Program-made: the position numbers and the translations under genes
Assembly (NCBI RefSeq): GCF_036227605.1
Contig: NZ_CP109487.1
Span: 9,225,001-9,289,000, forward strand
Origin: Streptomyces sp. NBC_01439
Lineage (GTDB): Bacteria > Actinomycetota > Actinomycetes > Streptomycetales > Streptomycetaceae
Length of the DNA stretch: 64,000 nt
Reading direction: 5' to 3'
The notes under the pieces: model-generated
What the model was told of the DNA's origin: nothing
Seen by the model: only the letters and a program-made list of their open reading frames with translations
Databases searched by the model: none
Shown: piece after piece, positions 17,269 to 25,948 of the stretch
Layout: every line of letters starts with the position of its first letter
Position numbering within the stretch: position 1 is the first letter of the stretch

Positions 17269-18129
17269 ATGGAAGGCGACGACGCGGGCGGGCAGTCCGC
17301 GGCCGAGCCTGTTCACGACCTTCGGCATTCGGTTCAACCGAGGCTCCAGGATCAAGATGAGCCCGTAGCCGACGACGGGCTGCACCAGCTGAACGGCGAC
17401 GACAGTCGTGACGCCGAACGGCTGCAGGGGAGGACCGATGCTGACCAGCAGATCTTCGATATCCTCGCCCGGGATGACTTCCAGGGCCCGCGTTACGATC
17501 GGTTTGTGGACGAGCTGGTCCGCTACAGCATCCCGGTACTGCGCGGATGGATGTACTCCGGTTTCATCTTCACACTGCTCGCCAAACGCGGCCACGCCCT
17601 CCAGCCACACGACTTCGAACGGGAACTACTGGCGTCGGACAGTGACCTGCGGGAGGAGTTGGCGATCATGACGATAGCCTGCGCACTGCCCCGCTTCAGA
17701 CAACGAGCGCTCATCGAGGGCGGCTGGACCCCTGTGGGTGGCGCGAGCATCAGCACCTACTTCATCGGCGCCTGCACCTACGAATTCGCCAACGAGTTCC
17801 GTCGGTGGCGGAAAGGCGAGGAACGACACCGCCGCGCCCTGCAGCATCTACAAGAGCACTCCGGGGACCCCGTCAGCCCGGTCAGGGTCGACGACGAAGT
17901 CCTGGGCAAAATGGTGGTGCAAGGGCGCTTGAGCCGCATCAAGAACACCCGGACTCGAGTGGCCGTGGCCTTGACCATCGACGACTGCCCTCAGGATGAA
18001 ATCCGCGAAGTCTTGGACGCGGCATCGGTCCGCGTAGTCGAGGGACTGCTCCATCGCTGGCGGACCAATGAGCAGCGAAACTGGGACAGGGAAGAAGGTG
18101 ACGAACATGGTGAGCCAGGAAGACGATGA
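17269..18129 (+). CDS. atypical RNA polymerase sigma factor (ECF-like)
   Basis: 286 aa from ATG 17269 with GGGAGAGG upstream. Residues about 60-190 resemble sigma region 2 in an unusual form: ALPRFRQRALIEGGWTPVGG followed by SISTYFIGACTYEF and RRW. The GW-P--GA-L-TYF-GAC signature occurs in a group of streptomycete sigma factors. The C-terminal 60 residues contain a weak helix-turn-helix (TIDDCPQDEIREVLDAASVR) as region 4. A 55-residue acidic N-terminal extension is present. The gene overlaps the following GNAT gene by 23 bp, suggesting coupled translation, and a membrane anti-sigma factor is absent. Confidence 0.7.
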   Translation: MEGDDAGGQSAAEPVHDLRHSVQPRLQDQDEPVADDGLHQLNGDDSRDAERLQGRTDADQQIFDILARDDFQGPRYDRFVDELVRYSIPVLRGWMYSGFIFTLLAKRGHALQPHDFERELLASDSDLREELAIMTIACALPRFRQRALIEGGWTPVGGASISTYFIGACTYEFANEFRRWRKGEERHRRALQHLQEHSGDPVSPVRVDDEVLGKMVVQGRLSRIKNTRTRVAVALTIDDCPQDEIREVLDAASVRVVEGLLHRWRTNEQRNWDREEGDEHGEPGRR

Positions 18130-19093
18130 CTTCGAGGCATTGCTGGAGAGGTCGTCCCTGGGCAGCCCAGCCGCCCGAAGGCTACGCGAGCGCACCCCGC
18201 ACAGCCAGGCTCGTACGGTGCGCAGGATCATCGAGCTGCGCAATCAGATCGCACACTCAAGTGGCGGCCCGGAGGGGACCGTGCAGGCCGCCCACGAGCT
18301 TCTCCAATTCCTCGAGGACAGTGGGTACCGCACGCAAGGAGCACTCTCTGACGAGCTGCTCAGTGTGATCCGTGCCGCCCTCACCGTCGCCGATGCGGGA
18401 CATACCGCTCAGGGACCCACAAGTCCTGAAGAACCTCCCACAGCCTTCCAGCCGCGCACTGTGACCTTCTCCGACAATCCCATCAACACTGAGCGCCTGC
18501 TGCTGCGTCCCCTCCACGATGAGGATGTGCCCGCACTGGCCGAGATGATGAACGACGAACAGGTCGCGGCTTGGATCACTGCTCCGCAGCCTTACACGGA
18601 GAGCGACGCGCGCGCTTGGGTCACCGAGTACGCCCCAACCGAACGCGCTGAGGGCCGCGGCATCGTCTTTGCCATCGTCGAGACCCTCACGCAGCGCCTT
18701 GTCGGCACCGTGCACCTGCGCAACACCGACTGGCGGGTGCGCTCCACCGAGATGTCGTACATCGTCGCCCCCTGGGCTCGAGGCGAGGGCTACGCCTCCG
18801 AGGCGGCGCTCGCCACTGCGCACTGGCTGTTCAGCGAGCAGAAGTTCGAACGCATCGAACTGCGCACGGCCGCCGACAACACCGCCTCCCAGCAGGTCGC
18901 CCAGAAGATCGGCTGCCTCAGCGAGGGCGTCCTGCGTAACGCGTGCATAGTGCGCACCCGCATGAACGACGGCGCTTGGACCGCCGTACGCACCGACTTC
19001 ATCGTCTGGAGCCTTCTGCCGGAGGACCTTGACGGAGCCGTGGAGCAACTGGCCGATACCAGCAGTCTGACGCGCTACTCGGACTGGCACTGA
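18107..19093 (+). CDS. GNAT N-acetyltransferase with an extra N-terminal domain, coupled to the sigma factor
   Basis: 328 aa from ATG 18107 (AAGGTGA upstream), inside the 3' end of the sigma gene. Residues about 1-95 form a helical domain of unknown family (EALLERSSLGSPAARRLRER, AHELLQFLEDSGY). Residues about 120-300 are a RimJ/RimL-type acetyltransferase: TERLLLRPLHDEDVPALAEM, the acetyl-CoA loop region YIVAPWARGEGYASEA, and the C-terminal NTASQQVAQKIGCLSEGVLR. The overlap suggests the two proteins are made in fixed ratio; the N-terminal domain could bind the sigma factor. That role is inference. Confidence 0.8.
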   Translation: MVSQEDDDFEALLERSSLGSPAARRLRERTPHSQARTVRRIIELRNQIAHSSGGPEGTVQAAHELLQFLEDSGYRTQGALSDELLSVIRAALTVADAGHTAQGPTSPEEPPTAFQPRTVTFSDNPINTERLLLRPLHDEDVPALAEMMNDEQVAAWITAPQPYTESDARAWVTEYAPTERAEGRGIVFAIVETLTQRLVGTVHLRNTDWRVRSTEMSYIVAPWARGEGYASEAALATAHWLFSEQKFERIELRTAADNTASQQVAQKIGCLSEGVLRNACIVRTRMNDGAWTAVRTDFIVWSLLPEDLDGAVEQLADTSSLTRYSDWH

Positions 19094-19600
19094 GGGTTTG
19101 TAGCCCAGATAGCCACGACCGGACATACGGACGCCCCCGCAACCCAGAGGTGCGAGGGCACCCGTGTGCTGCGTGTGAGCCCTTCTGCGCGGCGATCGCG
19201 GCCTTCCCGCTTGCCGCACCCGGCCGGCGAAGCGGCATGGCCGTTGAAAGCGGAGCCCTTTCCGAGCTCATCTCGAGGCGTGGTGAAGGACAAGGACTGC
19301 CTTCACGCGTACGGAGCGGGGGAGAGCGGAGAGGTCGAGGTCTTCGGGCACGTAGCGCGGGCGCCCTTCGTGCCGCGCCCGCTGCCCGAGTGCGGGCAAC
19401 AGGCCTTCGGGGTAGGCGTGCAGAGGGGCAGCGGTTGACGTCCGGCCCGGGGCCGGCCGCGACGGCATGTCGGCCCGGGGAGTTGCGGCCTGCTCGCGGA
19501 GGCGTCCCGCGTTGGCTGGGTTGTCGTCGAGGGCCTCCACCACGTGGTGGAGGTTGCCCCGGAAGATCAGACGCCGACCGGTGAAAGGTGCTGATTTCCT
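19094..19600. other. gene-free stretch with minus-strand coding-like relic
   Basis: Minus strand about 19640-19270 stays open with moderate coding bias but has no start signal or recognised domain. Confidence 0.3.
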
Positions 19601-19601
19601 T

Positions 19602-19702
19602 GCGAGGTCCCTGGCGTATACCTGTACCGGACCGAGGGCACGCACTTCGGCCGGCACGGGAACTTCTGGACCCTCCCGACGTTCTACTCCCGGACCCACT
19701 AA
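19602..19702 (+). pseudogene. 3' scrap of an unidentified gene
   Basis: The frame ending at TAA 19702 reads EVPGVYLYRTEGTHFGRHGN followed by FWTLPTFYSRTH, a convincing protein C-terminus with no upstream continuation. No family recognised. Confidence 0.35.
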
Positions 19703-19737
19703 CTGACCGGCTGACCTGACCCCCTGAAGGAGCGCGC

Positions 19738-20046
19738 ATGCGGACAATGGATTCCGACGCCCGGCGGCTTTTGGCCGTGGCGGTCGAGGTGGCGCGGGTG
19801 CGTCACGGTGTCGCTGTCGAACCTCGAGACTTGGCGGTCGCCCACGTCCTGCGCGAGTTGACCCCGGCAGGCGAGTCCCCCACTATCTCCGCCCAGAACA
19901 GCACCTCACCGCCTCAGATCCGCATGTCTCCCGAAGTCGAGGAGGTTCTCGCGCTGAAAACAGACGAGCCCGTCGTATTGGGCGAGTTCCTGGCCCTGGC
20001 CGAAAAGTCCGGACCGGAGCTGTGCGAGTACCTCGGAGTGAAGTGA
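19738..20046 (+). CDS. small hypothetical protein, Clp-N-like helical motif
   Basis: 102 aa, start ATG 19738 with AAGGAG upstream. The first 45 residues (DARRLLAVAVEVARVRHGVA followed by VEPRDLAVAHVLREL) resemble one helix-repeat of Clp N-terminal domains; the rest is a helix-rich acidic tail. Its stop overlaps the GTG start of the next gene (GTGA), so the two are translationally coupled. Function unknown. Confidence 0.7.
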   Translation: MRTMDSDARRLLAVAVEVARVRHGVAVEPRDLAVAHVLRELTPAGESPTISAQNSTSPPQIRMSPEVEEVLALKTDEPVVLGEFLALAEKSGPELCEYLGVK

Positions 20047-20460
20047 AGAAGCGATACCTGGCCGCCGTCCTTCCCCTTGTCCTGACCAGCTGTGGAGGGG
20101 GGCGGCGGTCCTTCGTTGCCAAGGGATCTGGAGCGGTCCGGGTGGCAGAGCGAACCCGTGCTGAAGGGCGCCGAGATGGAACGGGGCCAGGCCTCGCCGG
20201 CCGCCTGCGACAAGCTCTTCACCCTGCTTGGTCACGAGGAGGACACTGACGCCTTCCGCGGCTTCAAGAAGGGCGAGGCCCCGTACCCCCTAGTCCGCGA
20301 GTGGAACGGCAACGGCGTCCCCTCCGACCTTACGCAGGTTGCCGAGGCCTGCCCGGCGATGAGCATGGCCTGCGGACCGACCACGCTCACGTATACGGTC
20401 GTCATCGAGGAGAAGAGCGGCACGACGCGGCTACGGCTGACGGCGACGGCGTCCGGCTAG
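20043..20460 (+). CDS. lipoprotein gene with a frameshift in a G6 tract
   Basis: From GTG 20043 the product begins with a lipoprotein signal peptide: KKRYLAAVLPLVLTSCGGG, lipobox LTSC. After codon 20 the frame must change: the continuation (PSLPRDLERSGWQSEPVLKG onward, to ASG* at 20460) is in another frame, and one extra G in the GGGGGG run at 20097-20102 would join them. The mature part has three Cys and no known domain. Either a sequencing indel, a mutation, or slippage-based phase variation. Coupled to the preceding gene by GTGA. Confidence 0.6.
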
Positions 20461-20469
20461 AGGGTCGCA

Positions 20470-20768
20470 GAGATGGTCCTGGGCTCCTGCGTAGCCTCTG
20501 CCCGCAGCGCCTCACGGAGATACAGCGCGAGGTGGTGGCCGCCGTGAGAAACCCGGCGAAGAACATCTTCATCGCCTCCGAGCACCTTGCCCAGCCCAGG
20601 GCCGAGAGAGGGTTCGCCGACGTGCTGCCGGAGGACATGACTCGCAAACAGACGAGGGAACTCGCGGCCCGCTACAACGGCGGCCCCTCCTACGAAAGCA
20701 GCAGCGTGCAGGCATACGGCCGTCTACTCGACGGCAACCTGGATGACGCGGGGAGAGCATTGCGGTGA
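20470..20768 (+). pseudogene. C-terminal part of a lysozyme/DUF-like protein gene
   Basis: The plus frame ending at TGA 20768 reads QREVVAAVRNPAKNIFIASE, then DMTRKQTRELAARYNGGPSY and YGRLLDGN, the ending of a family seen in streptomycete ORFs with a muramidase-like fold. No start codon or 5' half remains (upstream is the lipoprotein gene), so it is probably a truncated or frameshifted gene. Its stop overlaps the next start. Confidence 0.45.
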
Positions 20769-21103
20769 ACGAGACGAGGACCATGACCCAGCAGCGCCTC
20801 AGGAGCCCCTCGCATCAGATAGGCGCTGTCGTGTGCGCCATCCTCCTGACCTTGGGCGGCCTGGCGAGCGGATACTTCCTCCTGCTCGCCTACGCTGCGG
20901 AACCCGCCGGCCCCTGGGACAGCGAAGGCGTCGCCCACTCCCATTTCGCGGCCGGCCTGGCCCTGGCCCTTGCCGCCGTGATCGCACTCCTCACGTGGGT
21001 GTTCGTGAAGGCCGAGTGGCTGCGCAGATGGTGGTTGACCCTGCCGGCACTGCTGGCCTTCGCCGCGATCCTGCGCCTTACCCTCCTCACGCCTGAGCTC
21101 TGA
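20765..21103 (+). CDS. small integral membrane protein, three transmembrane helices
   Basis: 112 aa from GTG 20765 (overlapping the upstream TGA). Hydrophobic segments are GAVVCAILLTLGGLASGYFLLL, FAAGLALALAAVIALLTWVF and WWLTLPALLAFAAILRLTLL. No motif or family. Probably the last gene of the small operon beginning at 19738. Confidence 0.65.
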   Translation: MNETRTMTQQRLRSPSHQIGAVVCAILLTLGGLASGYFLLLAYAAEPAGPWDSEGVAHSHFAAGLALALAAVIALLTWVFVKAEWLRRWWLTLPALLAFAAILRLTLLTPEL

Positions 21104-21687
21104 CGCCGTGGACGAGTTGATTCTGGTCGCGTGCTGAGGAACTCGGAGGCTGGACAGAGGAGGTGGCGCAGCGCACCTCCACGGTCTCCCGGAAACGGCC
21201 CTCGGCAGGGCGCAGATACGGGCGAAGTCCGCGAGGTCGACGCTTCCACCACCGGCGCCGGGAGGCAGAAACGGGCTCAGTGCGACGGCCAGCAGCCGCA
21301 CTGTGGCCGGCTGTGTGCGGGTGGCGGGGGAGTGGGCCGGTGGACGGACGGGTTGCTTCCGCCCCCGTGGCGCTGCCAACCGCGTACAGGACCCCGGCTG
21401 CCGTCACACTTCGCCGGTCACTACTCCGGTCGGCCGCACTCAGCCCTCTGCTGCACCCTGCGCCGGTGGACGTGCGATCACACCTTCCGAGACGGCCGCG
21501 AACAGCGCGTGTGAGGACGTGGACGCGCCGGCGGACTGACAACCGGTGGCGGCCGCCGTGTTCAGCGCCCACTGCCGCATCGCTCACGCGCCCCAGCGTC
21601 GCGCCTGGCGCTGTCGGTGCTGCCGAATAGGCTGATCACTTCGGTGGGCACGGGCGGACGGCCCGTGTCCGTGGAGCAGGGGGCATC
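21104..21687. other. gene-free stretch containing the left copy of a diverged repeat
   Basis: No frame with convincing start or domain on either strand; see the repeat at about 21345-21455. Confidence 0.35.
21345..21455 (+). repeat. left copy of a diverged direct repeat flanking the DUF6461-like gene
   Basis: Aligns with 22400-22512 over about 110 bp at roughly three bases in four, including CCCCGTGGCGCTG / CCCCGTGGTGCTG, GCCGTCACACTTCGCCGG / GCCGTCACACGTCGCCGG and CCGGTCGGC / CCGGTCAGC. Alignment by eye. Confidence 0.55.
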
Positions 21688-22284
21688 GTGGTGGGCGGAA
21701 TTCAGTGGCTTGTGGATCAGGATCCTTGGCAGCACACAGTGGTCTTCGCGCGCGGCATCGAGCCGGAGGAACTGGGCCTGCGGATGGGTGGGACGCCGGG
21801 ATCCGTCGTGTCGCCGATCACGGATGCGCAGGCGTGGGACATGGTCTTGGACCTCAGTACGGACGATGAAGACGTCGTGCGGGTCGGTGCGTGTGCTGGC
21901 TGGTCCTTCGCCATCGAATACGGGCTGGGCGACGGGGGTGGCCGGCTGTCCGAGGTCTCCCTGAACGGAGTGGAGGCCGTCGGCCTGGAGCCTTCCCCTG
22001 ACCATCCGCCGTCGATGTTCGCCTACGCCAGAGACGGTGTGCACGTCTGTAGCTTCGGGATCGGTGAAGAAGTCTGGCGATGGGGTGAGGACCCGGACCT
22101 TCTGTTGCCGGAGCTGATAGCAGCTGGTGTACTGCACCCGGACGGCCAGTACGCGCGACCGGAGAGCGAGGACTACCGCGACCGAGACCGGCATACGCTG
22201 GCGCTCATCGAGGCCCGGTTCGGGCTGCTCCTTCCCCGTGACGCAATGGCGCACCAGCGCCTACCCGCCTTCCTCATCCGGTGA
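21688..22284 (+). CDS. DUF6461-like protein of unknown function
   Basis: 198 aa from GTG 21688 with GGAG and GGGGG upstream. It starts GIQWLVDQDPWQHTVVFARG followed by IEPEELGLRMGG, the pattern of a streptomycete family annotated DUF6461, and contains the matching central block (AGWSFAIEYG and FSFGIGEEVWRWGEDP-like strand). No catalytic motif or membrane segment. The gene stands alone, flanked by two diverged direct repeats, so it may have moved as a cassette. Confidence 0.7.
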   Translation: MVGGIQWLVDQDPWQHTVVFARGIEPEELGLRMGGTPGSVVSPITDAQAWDMVLDLSTDDEDVVRVGACAGWSFAIEYGLGDGGGRLSEVSLNGVEAVGLEPSPDHPPSMFAYARDGVHVCSFGIGEEVWRWGEDPDLLLPELIAAGVLHPDGQYARPESEDYRDRDRHTLALIEARFGLLLPRDAMAHQRLPAFLIR

Positions 22285-22399
22285 CCAGCAGCGGAGCGAG
22301 CAGCGAGCCGACGGCCACGCGGGCGGGGAATCGCCAGCGCGGCAACGCCCTGCCGGACCCCCGCCGAGAGGTGCAATAGCGACCGCTGTGGAGCCGCCT

Positions 22400-22512
22400 T
22401 CGGACGGGCTGCTCCCGGCCCCGTGGTGCTGTCGACCGCGGGTAGGCCAGGTAGCCGTCACACGTCGCCGGCGCCGCCCCCGGTCAGCAGTCACCCCGGC
22501 TCCGGCCTCTGT
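22400..22512 (+). repeat. right copy of a diverged direct repeat flanking the DUF6461-like gene
   Basis: Partner of 21345-21455; same orientation, about 1.05 kb apart. Contains neither IS ends nor an obvious gene. Confidence 0.55.
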
Positions 22513-24224
22513 CCCCTACCGCATCCAGGGCCTCGGGTGAACCCGGGCAGGACGATGCAGGGTTGTCGGCGTCGACGTCTTCACGGCCCACATGACACAT
22601 GCCCATGAGGATCTGCAGCAAGCCAAGCCGTCCGTGCACTGTTCGGCACGGACGCAGGTGCACAGACCGAAGGTGTCCGAGATCTGCATCGCCCGGCTTG
22701 CTCCGCTTGGCCGCACCCACATGCAGTCACTGCGCGACGCGATCCGGCAAGCGCCGCCGAGACGCCGTCCTCGCTCGCCGTGCGGAGCGGGCTCGGGTGG
22801 ACCAGGCGGAATATCGGGCGAAGCTGCGGCGCGCGGTCGAGCAGCAGCGGGCCGAGCACGAAGCCGCCCGCCCGGTCTGCGACGTCCGCGGACGAGGTTC
22901 GACCGTGACCCATGGAGGAACAGCCAACAGTGTCAGCCGACGCTGTGCGAGACCAAGATGGTCGCGGCCACGGACCAGCTGAGCGCGACCGCCTGGAGCA
23001 GGGGGCCGCCCCGACCGAAAAGCCCGCGGCTGGCGTTCCCGCTTCCGCCCCGGGCGGGCCTCTTGATGCCTGGGCAAGCCCCGGTCCCCGGTCTCTGGAC
23101 GGTTTCGGCACGGGTACTCGCCCTCCGGTCGTCTTCGGAGTTGGGCTCGATGCGCTGCGGCGGGCCGCTTTACTCATCGGATGATTACACAGGGCGAGCA
23201 GCTTCTCATTCTGAGTGATAAGCCTCACCGGCGGGTCGGCTGGGCCAACGACTCCCTTGGCTCGTAGGGGAGTTGATGCTTCGTCGCCGGTCAAGCGAGA
23301 GACCTCCTCATTCGGTCAGCGTGAATGTGCCGTGTGGGTCGCACTCCCTCTATGGGTTTGTGTATACGTCGACTTCAAGGGGAGTCGGTGGGGGTCTGCG
23401 TAAAACCGGAACAGGGTAATGGCGACTGCAAGAGATCCATTTGGAAAATAATGGGTGGGACTGATTCTGAACCGTCAGTCAACTTGTGAGCGAGGAACTG
23501 TTCGGGCCGACCTGGGCCGCTCGGGTACGGTCGAAGGGTGTGTAGGGCGTACCAGGTGCATGTTTGGAAGAAGTCAACAGTGATCGCAGGATGTCTTTGT
23601 CTGAACGGTTGTATGCAGGGCCGCTCGGCGTCCGCGTGCGGTAGATGTGGCAATTCGGGCCGTAGTGGACATGTGGGACGGCCGGCTGGAGCGCGATCTC
23701 ACCCGACCGCGAGTCGGATTTCTCGCCGTGCAACCCCCCATAAATACGGCAAGTGGGCGACTGAAGGCCCTCGCCCGCAACTCTCTCGCGGCTCATGGTG
23801 TTAACTGGGCACAGGTCTGAGCCTTGGTGGGTCCAGGCCCTTTCAGGAGGCCCTCGGCGGGTGGTACCCCGGGGGCCTCTTTGTTTTTCTGCCCTTTACG
23901 TACATTTAACGTTGCTGCCGTGATTTGCAGATATCTACTTGCGCGTGTCGCGCACTTTGGAAACGTTGGAAAAAGTGATGGCGTTTTCTTTGATGCAGCG
24001 CGCAGCTATATTCGGCAGTGTGTGACTTGCCCTATGGAGAAGGGAAGTGCGTCGAGCTAAATGGAGCCGGGTAGGGGCGGCTGGGATTCGCTCCAACGAC
24101 GGAGTAACGTGGCTTGCCTGACGTCGTCGACGCCGCTTCCGGCTACCAACCGGAGAGCACAGGCGGAGGAGAGGGCGCTGGACCCACCACCTGCTGTGTC
24201 CCCGATCGAAGGAGCTCAGACCAG
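22513..24224. other. long stretch without a clear gene; partly lower GC
   Basis: 22700-22910 encodes a helical, Arg-rich segment (RRRDAVLARRAERARVDQAE and AEHEAARPVC) that may be a relic, and 22912-23184 is open but featureless. From about 23200 to 24060 the sequence is visibly less GC-rich than its surroundings, has few coding-like frames and ends with a T-tailed terminator at 23847-23890, so a non-coding RNA or foreign DNA is possible. No known RNA family is recognised. Confidence 0.4.
23847..23890 (+). terminator. intrinsic terminator with T tract
   Basis: GAGGCCC (23847-23853) pairs with GGGCCTC (23873-23879), followed by TTTGTTTTT. This classical T-tailed form is uncommon in streptomycetes. 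No protein gene ends nearby on the plus strand, so it may end a non-coding transcript. Confidence 0.7.
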
Positions 24225-24392
24225 ATGGCCACCGCCGTTACTCACGGCGTCGTCACGCGTGGAGCGCGGACTCAGCCTGTCCGCCCCACTGCAGAGCCGA
24301 CACTGACTGCCCGTCACCAACCTGGTGGTACGCAGTCCTCCCACACGCTCGTGAACACGAACGCTTCCTCCGTCTCCGGAACGGGGGAGTAG
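24225..24392 (+). CDS. possible 55-aa leader protein upstream of the Crp-like gene
   Basis: ATG 24225 with AAGGAG 10 bases upstream opens a Thr/Gln/Pro-rich 55-codon frame whose TAG stop lies 4 bases before the ATG of the Crp-like regulator. Position and site suggest a translated leader or coupled small protein. The sequence has no recognisable domain. Confidence 0.4.
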   Translation: MATAVTHGVVTRGARTQPVRPTAEPTLTARHQPGGTQSSHTLVNTNASSVSGTGE

Positions 24393-24396
24393 GTAG

Positions 24397-25131
24397 ATGC
24401 CACCGAACGTGGAAGCCTTCCACACCACCGATGTCCTCATGGGGCGTCAACCGATGCCCCCGGGAAGTTTCCTCGGCAACCTCTCGGCAGCAGCTTGGCC
24501 CCACTTCGTCCACACCTGGGGGCCCGACGCCCGCACCTACCAGAGAGGCGAGGAACTTCCCCTCGGCCCCGGGAACCAGCACGTCTATATCGTCATGGGT
24601 GGCTGCGTCATCCAGGAACGCTTTCCCCTCGGCCGAGGCCACAGGGCTCCCAAGGTGTCTCGCTTCCGCGGCGTCGGGCAGGTCGTGGGCGAAGCGAAGC
24701 TCATCGATCCGTCTTCGTCCGTCACCACGTGGTGCCTGAGCACAACATGGGTCATGCCCTGTGACGCGCGACGCCTGCACGTACTGCTCAAGCAGAGCCG
24801 TGAGGTCGAAGACGCCCTCCTCCTCAGCCTCGAGGCGCGCAACCGCAGCGACGAGCTGATCTACAGCACCGCCGACCGGTCACCGGTCCAGCGTGTCGGC
24901 ACCCTGCTCGCCCACCTCGCCGTCGTCGCCGGCGCCAAGGACCCTAACGACCCCGAGCGCATCACGATCACAGGACTCAGCCAGACGAACATCGCCGACG
25001 CCCTCCTCCTGGGCAAGTCCACCGTGGAAAAGGCCGTGGCTCAGTTGCGCGAGTACCAAGTGGTCGCCTGCAAGTACCGGCAACTCATGGTCACTGACAT
25101 GCGCAGGCTCCAAGGCGTCGCTGCCTCATAG
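24397..25131 (+). CDS. Crp/Fnr-family transcriptional regulator
   Basis: 244 aa. The N-terminal cupin-like cyclic-nucleotide-binding domain (about 25-145: YQRGEELPLGPGNQHVYIVM, GCVIQERFPL, FRGVGQVVGEAKLI) lacks the full canonical cAMP phosphate-binding motif, so the ligand may differ. A connecting helix leads to the C-terminal winged helix (SQTNIADALLLGKSTVEKAV). ATG has GGGGAG upstream. It precedes a membrane coiled-coil protein by 92 bp and probably shares its transcript. Targets unknown. Confidence 0.85.
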   Translation: MPPNVEAFHTTDVLMGRQPMPPGSFLGNLSAAAWPHFVHTWGPDARTYQRGEELPLGPGNQHVYIVMGGCVIQERFPLGRGHRAPKVSRFRGVGQVVGEAKLIDPSSSVTTWCLSTTWVMPCDARRLHVLLKQSREVEDALLLSLEARNRSDELIYSTADRSPVQRVGTLLAHLAVVAGAKDPNDPERITITGLSQTNIADALLLGKSTVEKAVAQLREYQVVACKYRQLMVTDMRRLQGVAAS

Positions 25132-25223
25132 CTCGCAGCGCCCGTTCCCCGGAACGAACGGTCTCCACGGACGCTGAACATCCAAGACTTGGTCCAGCAG
25201 TGATTCCAGAAGGAACGACCACG

Positions 25224-25733
25224 ATGCTCCCCAGCTACACCGTCCTGGCCATCGGTACCAGTGCGGGCACCTTGATCGTCGGCGCCATCGGTGCGGTCAT
25301 CGGCATGGCCGCCCTGACCGTATCCGTTCTCCTCTACCGTCACGGACAGCGCGTCTTGCACGACACCCGTACCGCGCGAGCCATCGACCGAAACGGCGAC
25401 GACCTGAACGACATCGACACAACTCTCAGGCAGAGTCACGAAAAACTGTGCGAGTTCGCCCAGGTGCCGTGTACGACCGGCGACCTCGCTTCACTGCGCC
25501 AGCTTCGCACCCAGATCAGCACCCCTGCCAATGCGCCGGAAGCCATGCGCACTGAGCTGAGGGAAGTCGTTGAGGGCTTCACCTCATACCTTTCAACAGG
25601 TCTCCCCTCGCTCACGAGCGGAGACCGACGACAGCAGTTGGAGCGCGCCATGGAACAGGAAAATGCCCGCATGCACCTGCACACAGCGATCATGAAGGCT
25701 CAGCAGAAGAGCCGCGCGCTCCGCAAGGGCTGA
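25224..25733 (+). CDS. membrane-anchored coiled-coil protein, unknown function
   Basis: 169 aa from ATG 25224 with AGAAGGAA upstream. One N-terminal transmembrane helix (SAGTLIVGAIGAVIGMAALT and VSVLLY) followed by a long, charged, mostly helical cytoplasmic part (DLNDIDTTLRQSHEKLCEF; RRQQLERAMEQENARMHLHT). No family recognised. Lies downstream of the Crp-like regulator and ahead of a hairpin. Confidence 0.7.
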   Translation: MLPSYTVLAIGTSAGTLIVGAIGAVIGMAALTVSVLLYRHGQRVLHDTRTARAIDRNGDDLNDIDTTLRQSHEKLCEFAQVPCTTGDLASLRQLRTQISTPANAPEAMRTELREVVEGFTSYLSTGLPSLTSGDRRQQLERAMEQENARMHLHTAIMKAQQKSRALRKG

Positions 25734-25750
25734 GAAAGCGGCGACCAGTA

Positions 25751-25778
25751 CGGGCGGACTGCAACACGCGTCCGCCCG
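25751..25778 (+). terminator. hairpin terminator after the coiled-coil gene
   Basis: CGGGCGGAC (25751-25759) pairs perfectly with GTCCGCCCG (25770-25778), 18 bp after the stop codon; no T tract. Confidence 0.7.
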
Positions 25779-25910
25779 CCTACCCGGTCGTGTGGCTACC
25801 ACCCACGCATCCCGAAGGCGGAGGGTTGTTCGAACCGCTCCGGCACCAGAACTACTGGCGCTTGCTTTCCCCTTCGGGGCTGGCCACCGGAGTGAGGGGA
25901 GACGTGACAA

Positions 25911-25931
25911 CGGCCTCTCGTGCAGAGGCCG
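25911..25931 (-). terminator. hairpin terminator of the ABC-exporter operon
   Basis: CGGCCTCT (25911-25918) pairs perfectly with AGAGGCCG (25924-25931) around a 5-base loop, 18 bp beyond the last gene of the minus-strand operon. Confidence 0.7.
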
Positions 25932-25948
25932 GGTCTGGGGGTGGGGAC

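Noticed and set aside
23550-23800. 105-aa minus-strand frame in the lower-GC region
   Set aside because: Third-position GC is weak, there is no ribosome-binding site and no domain is seen.
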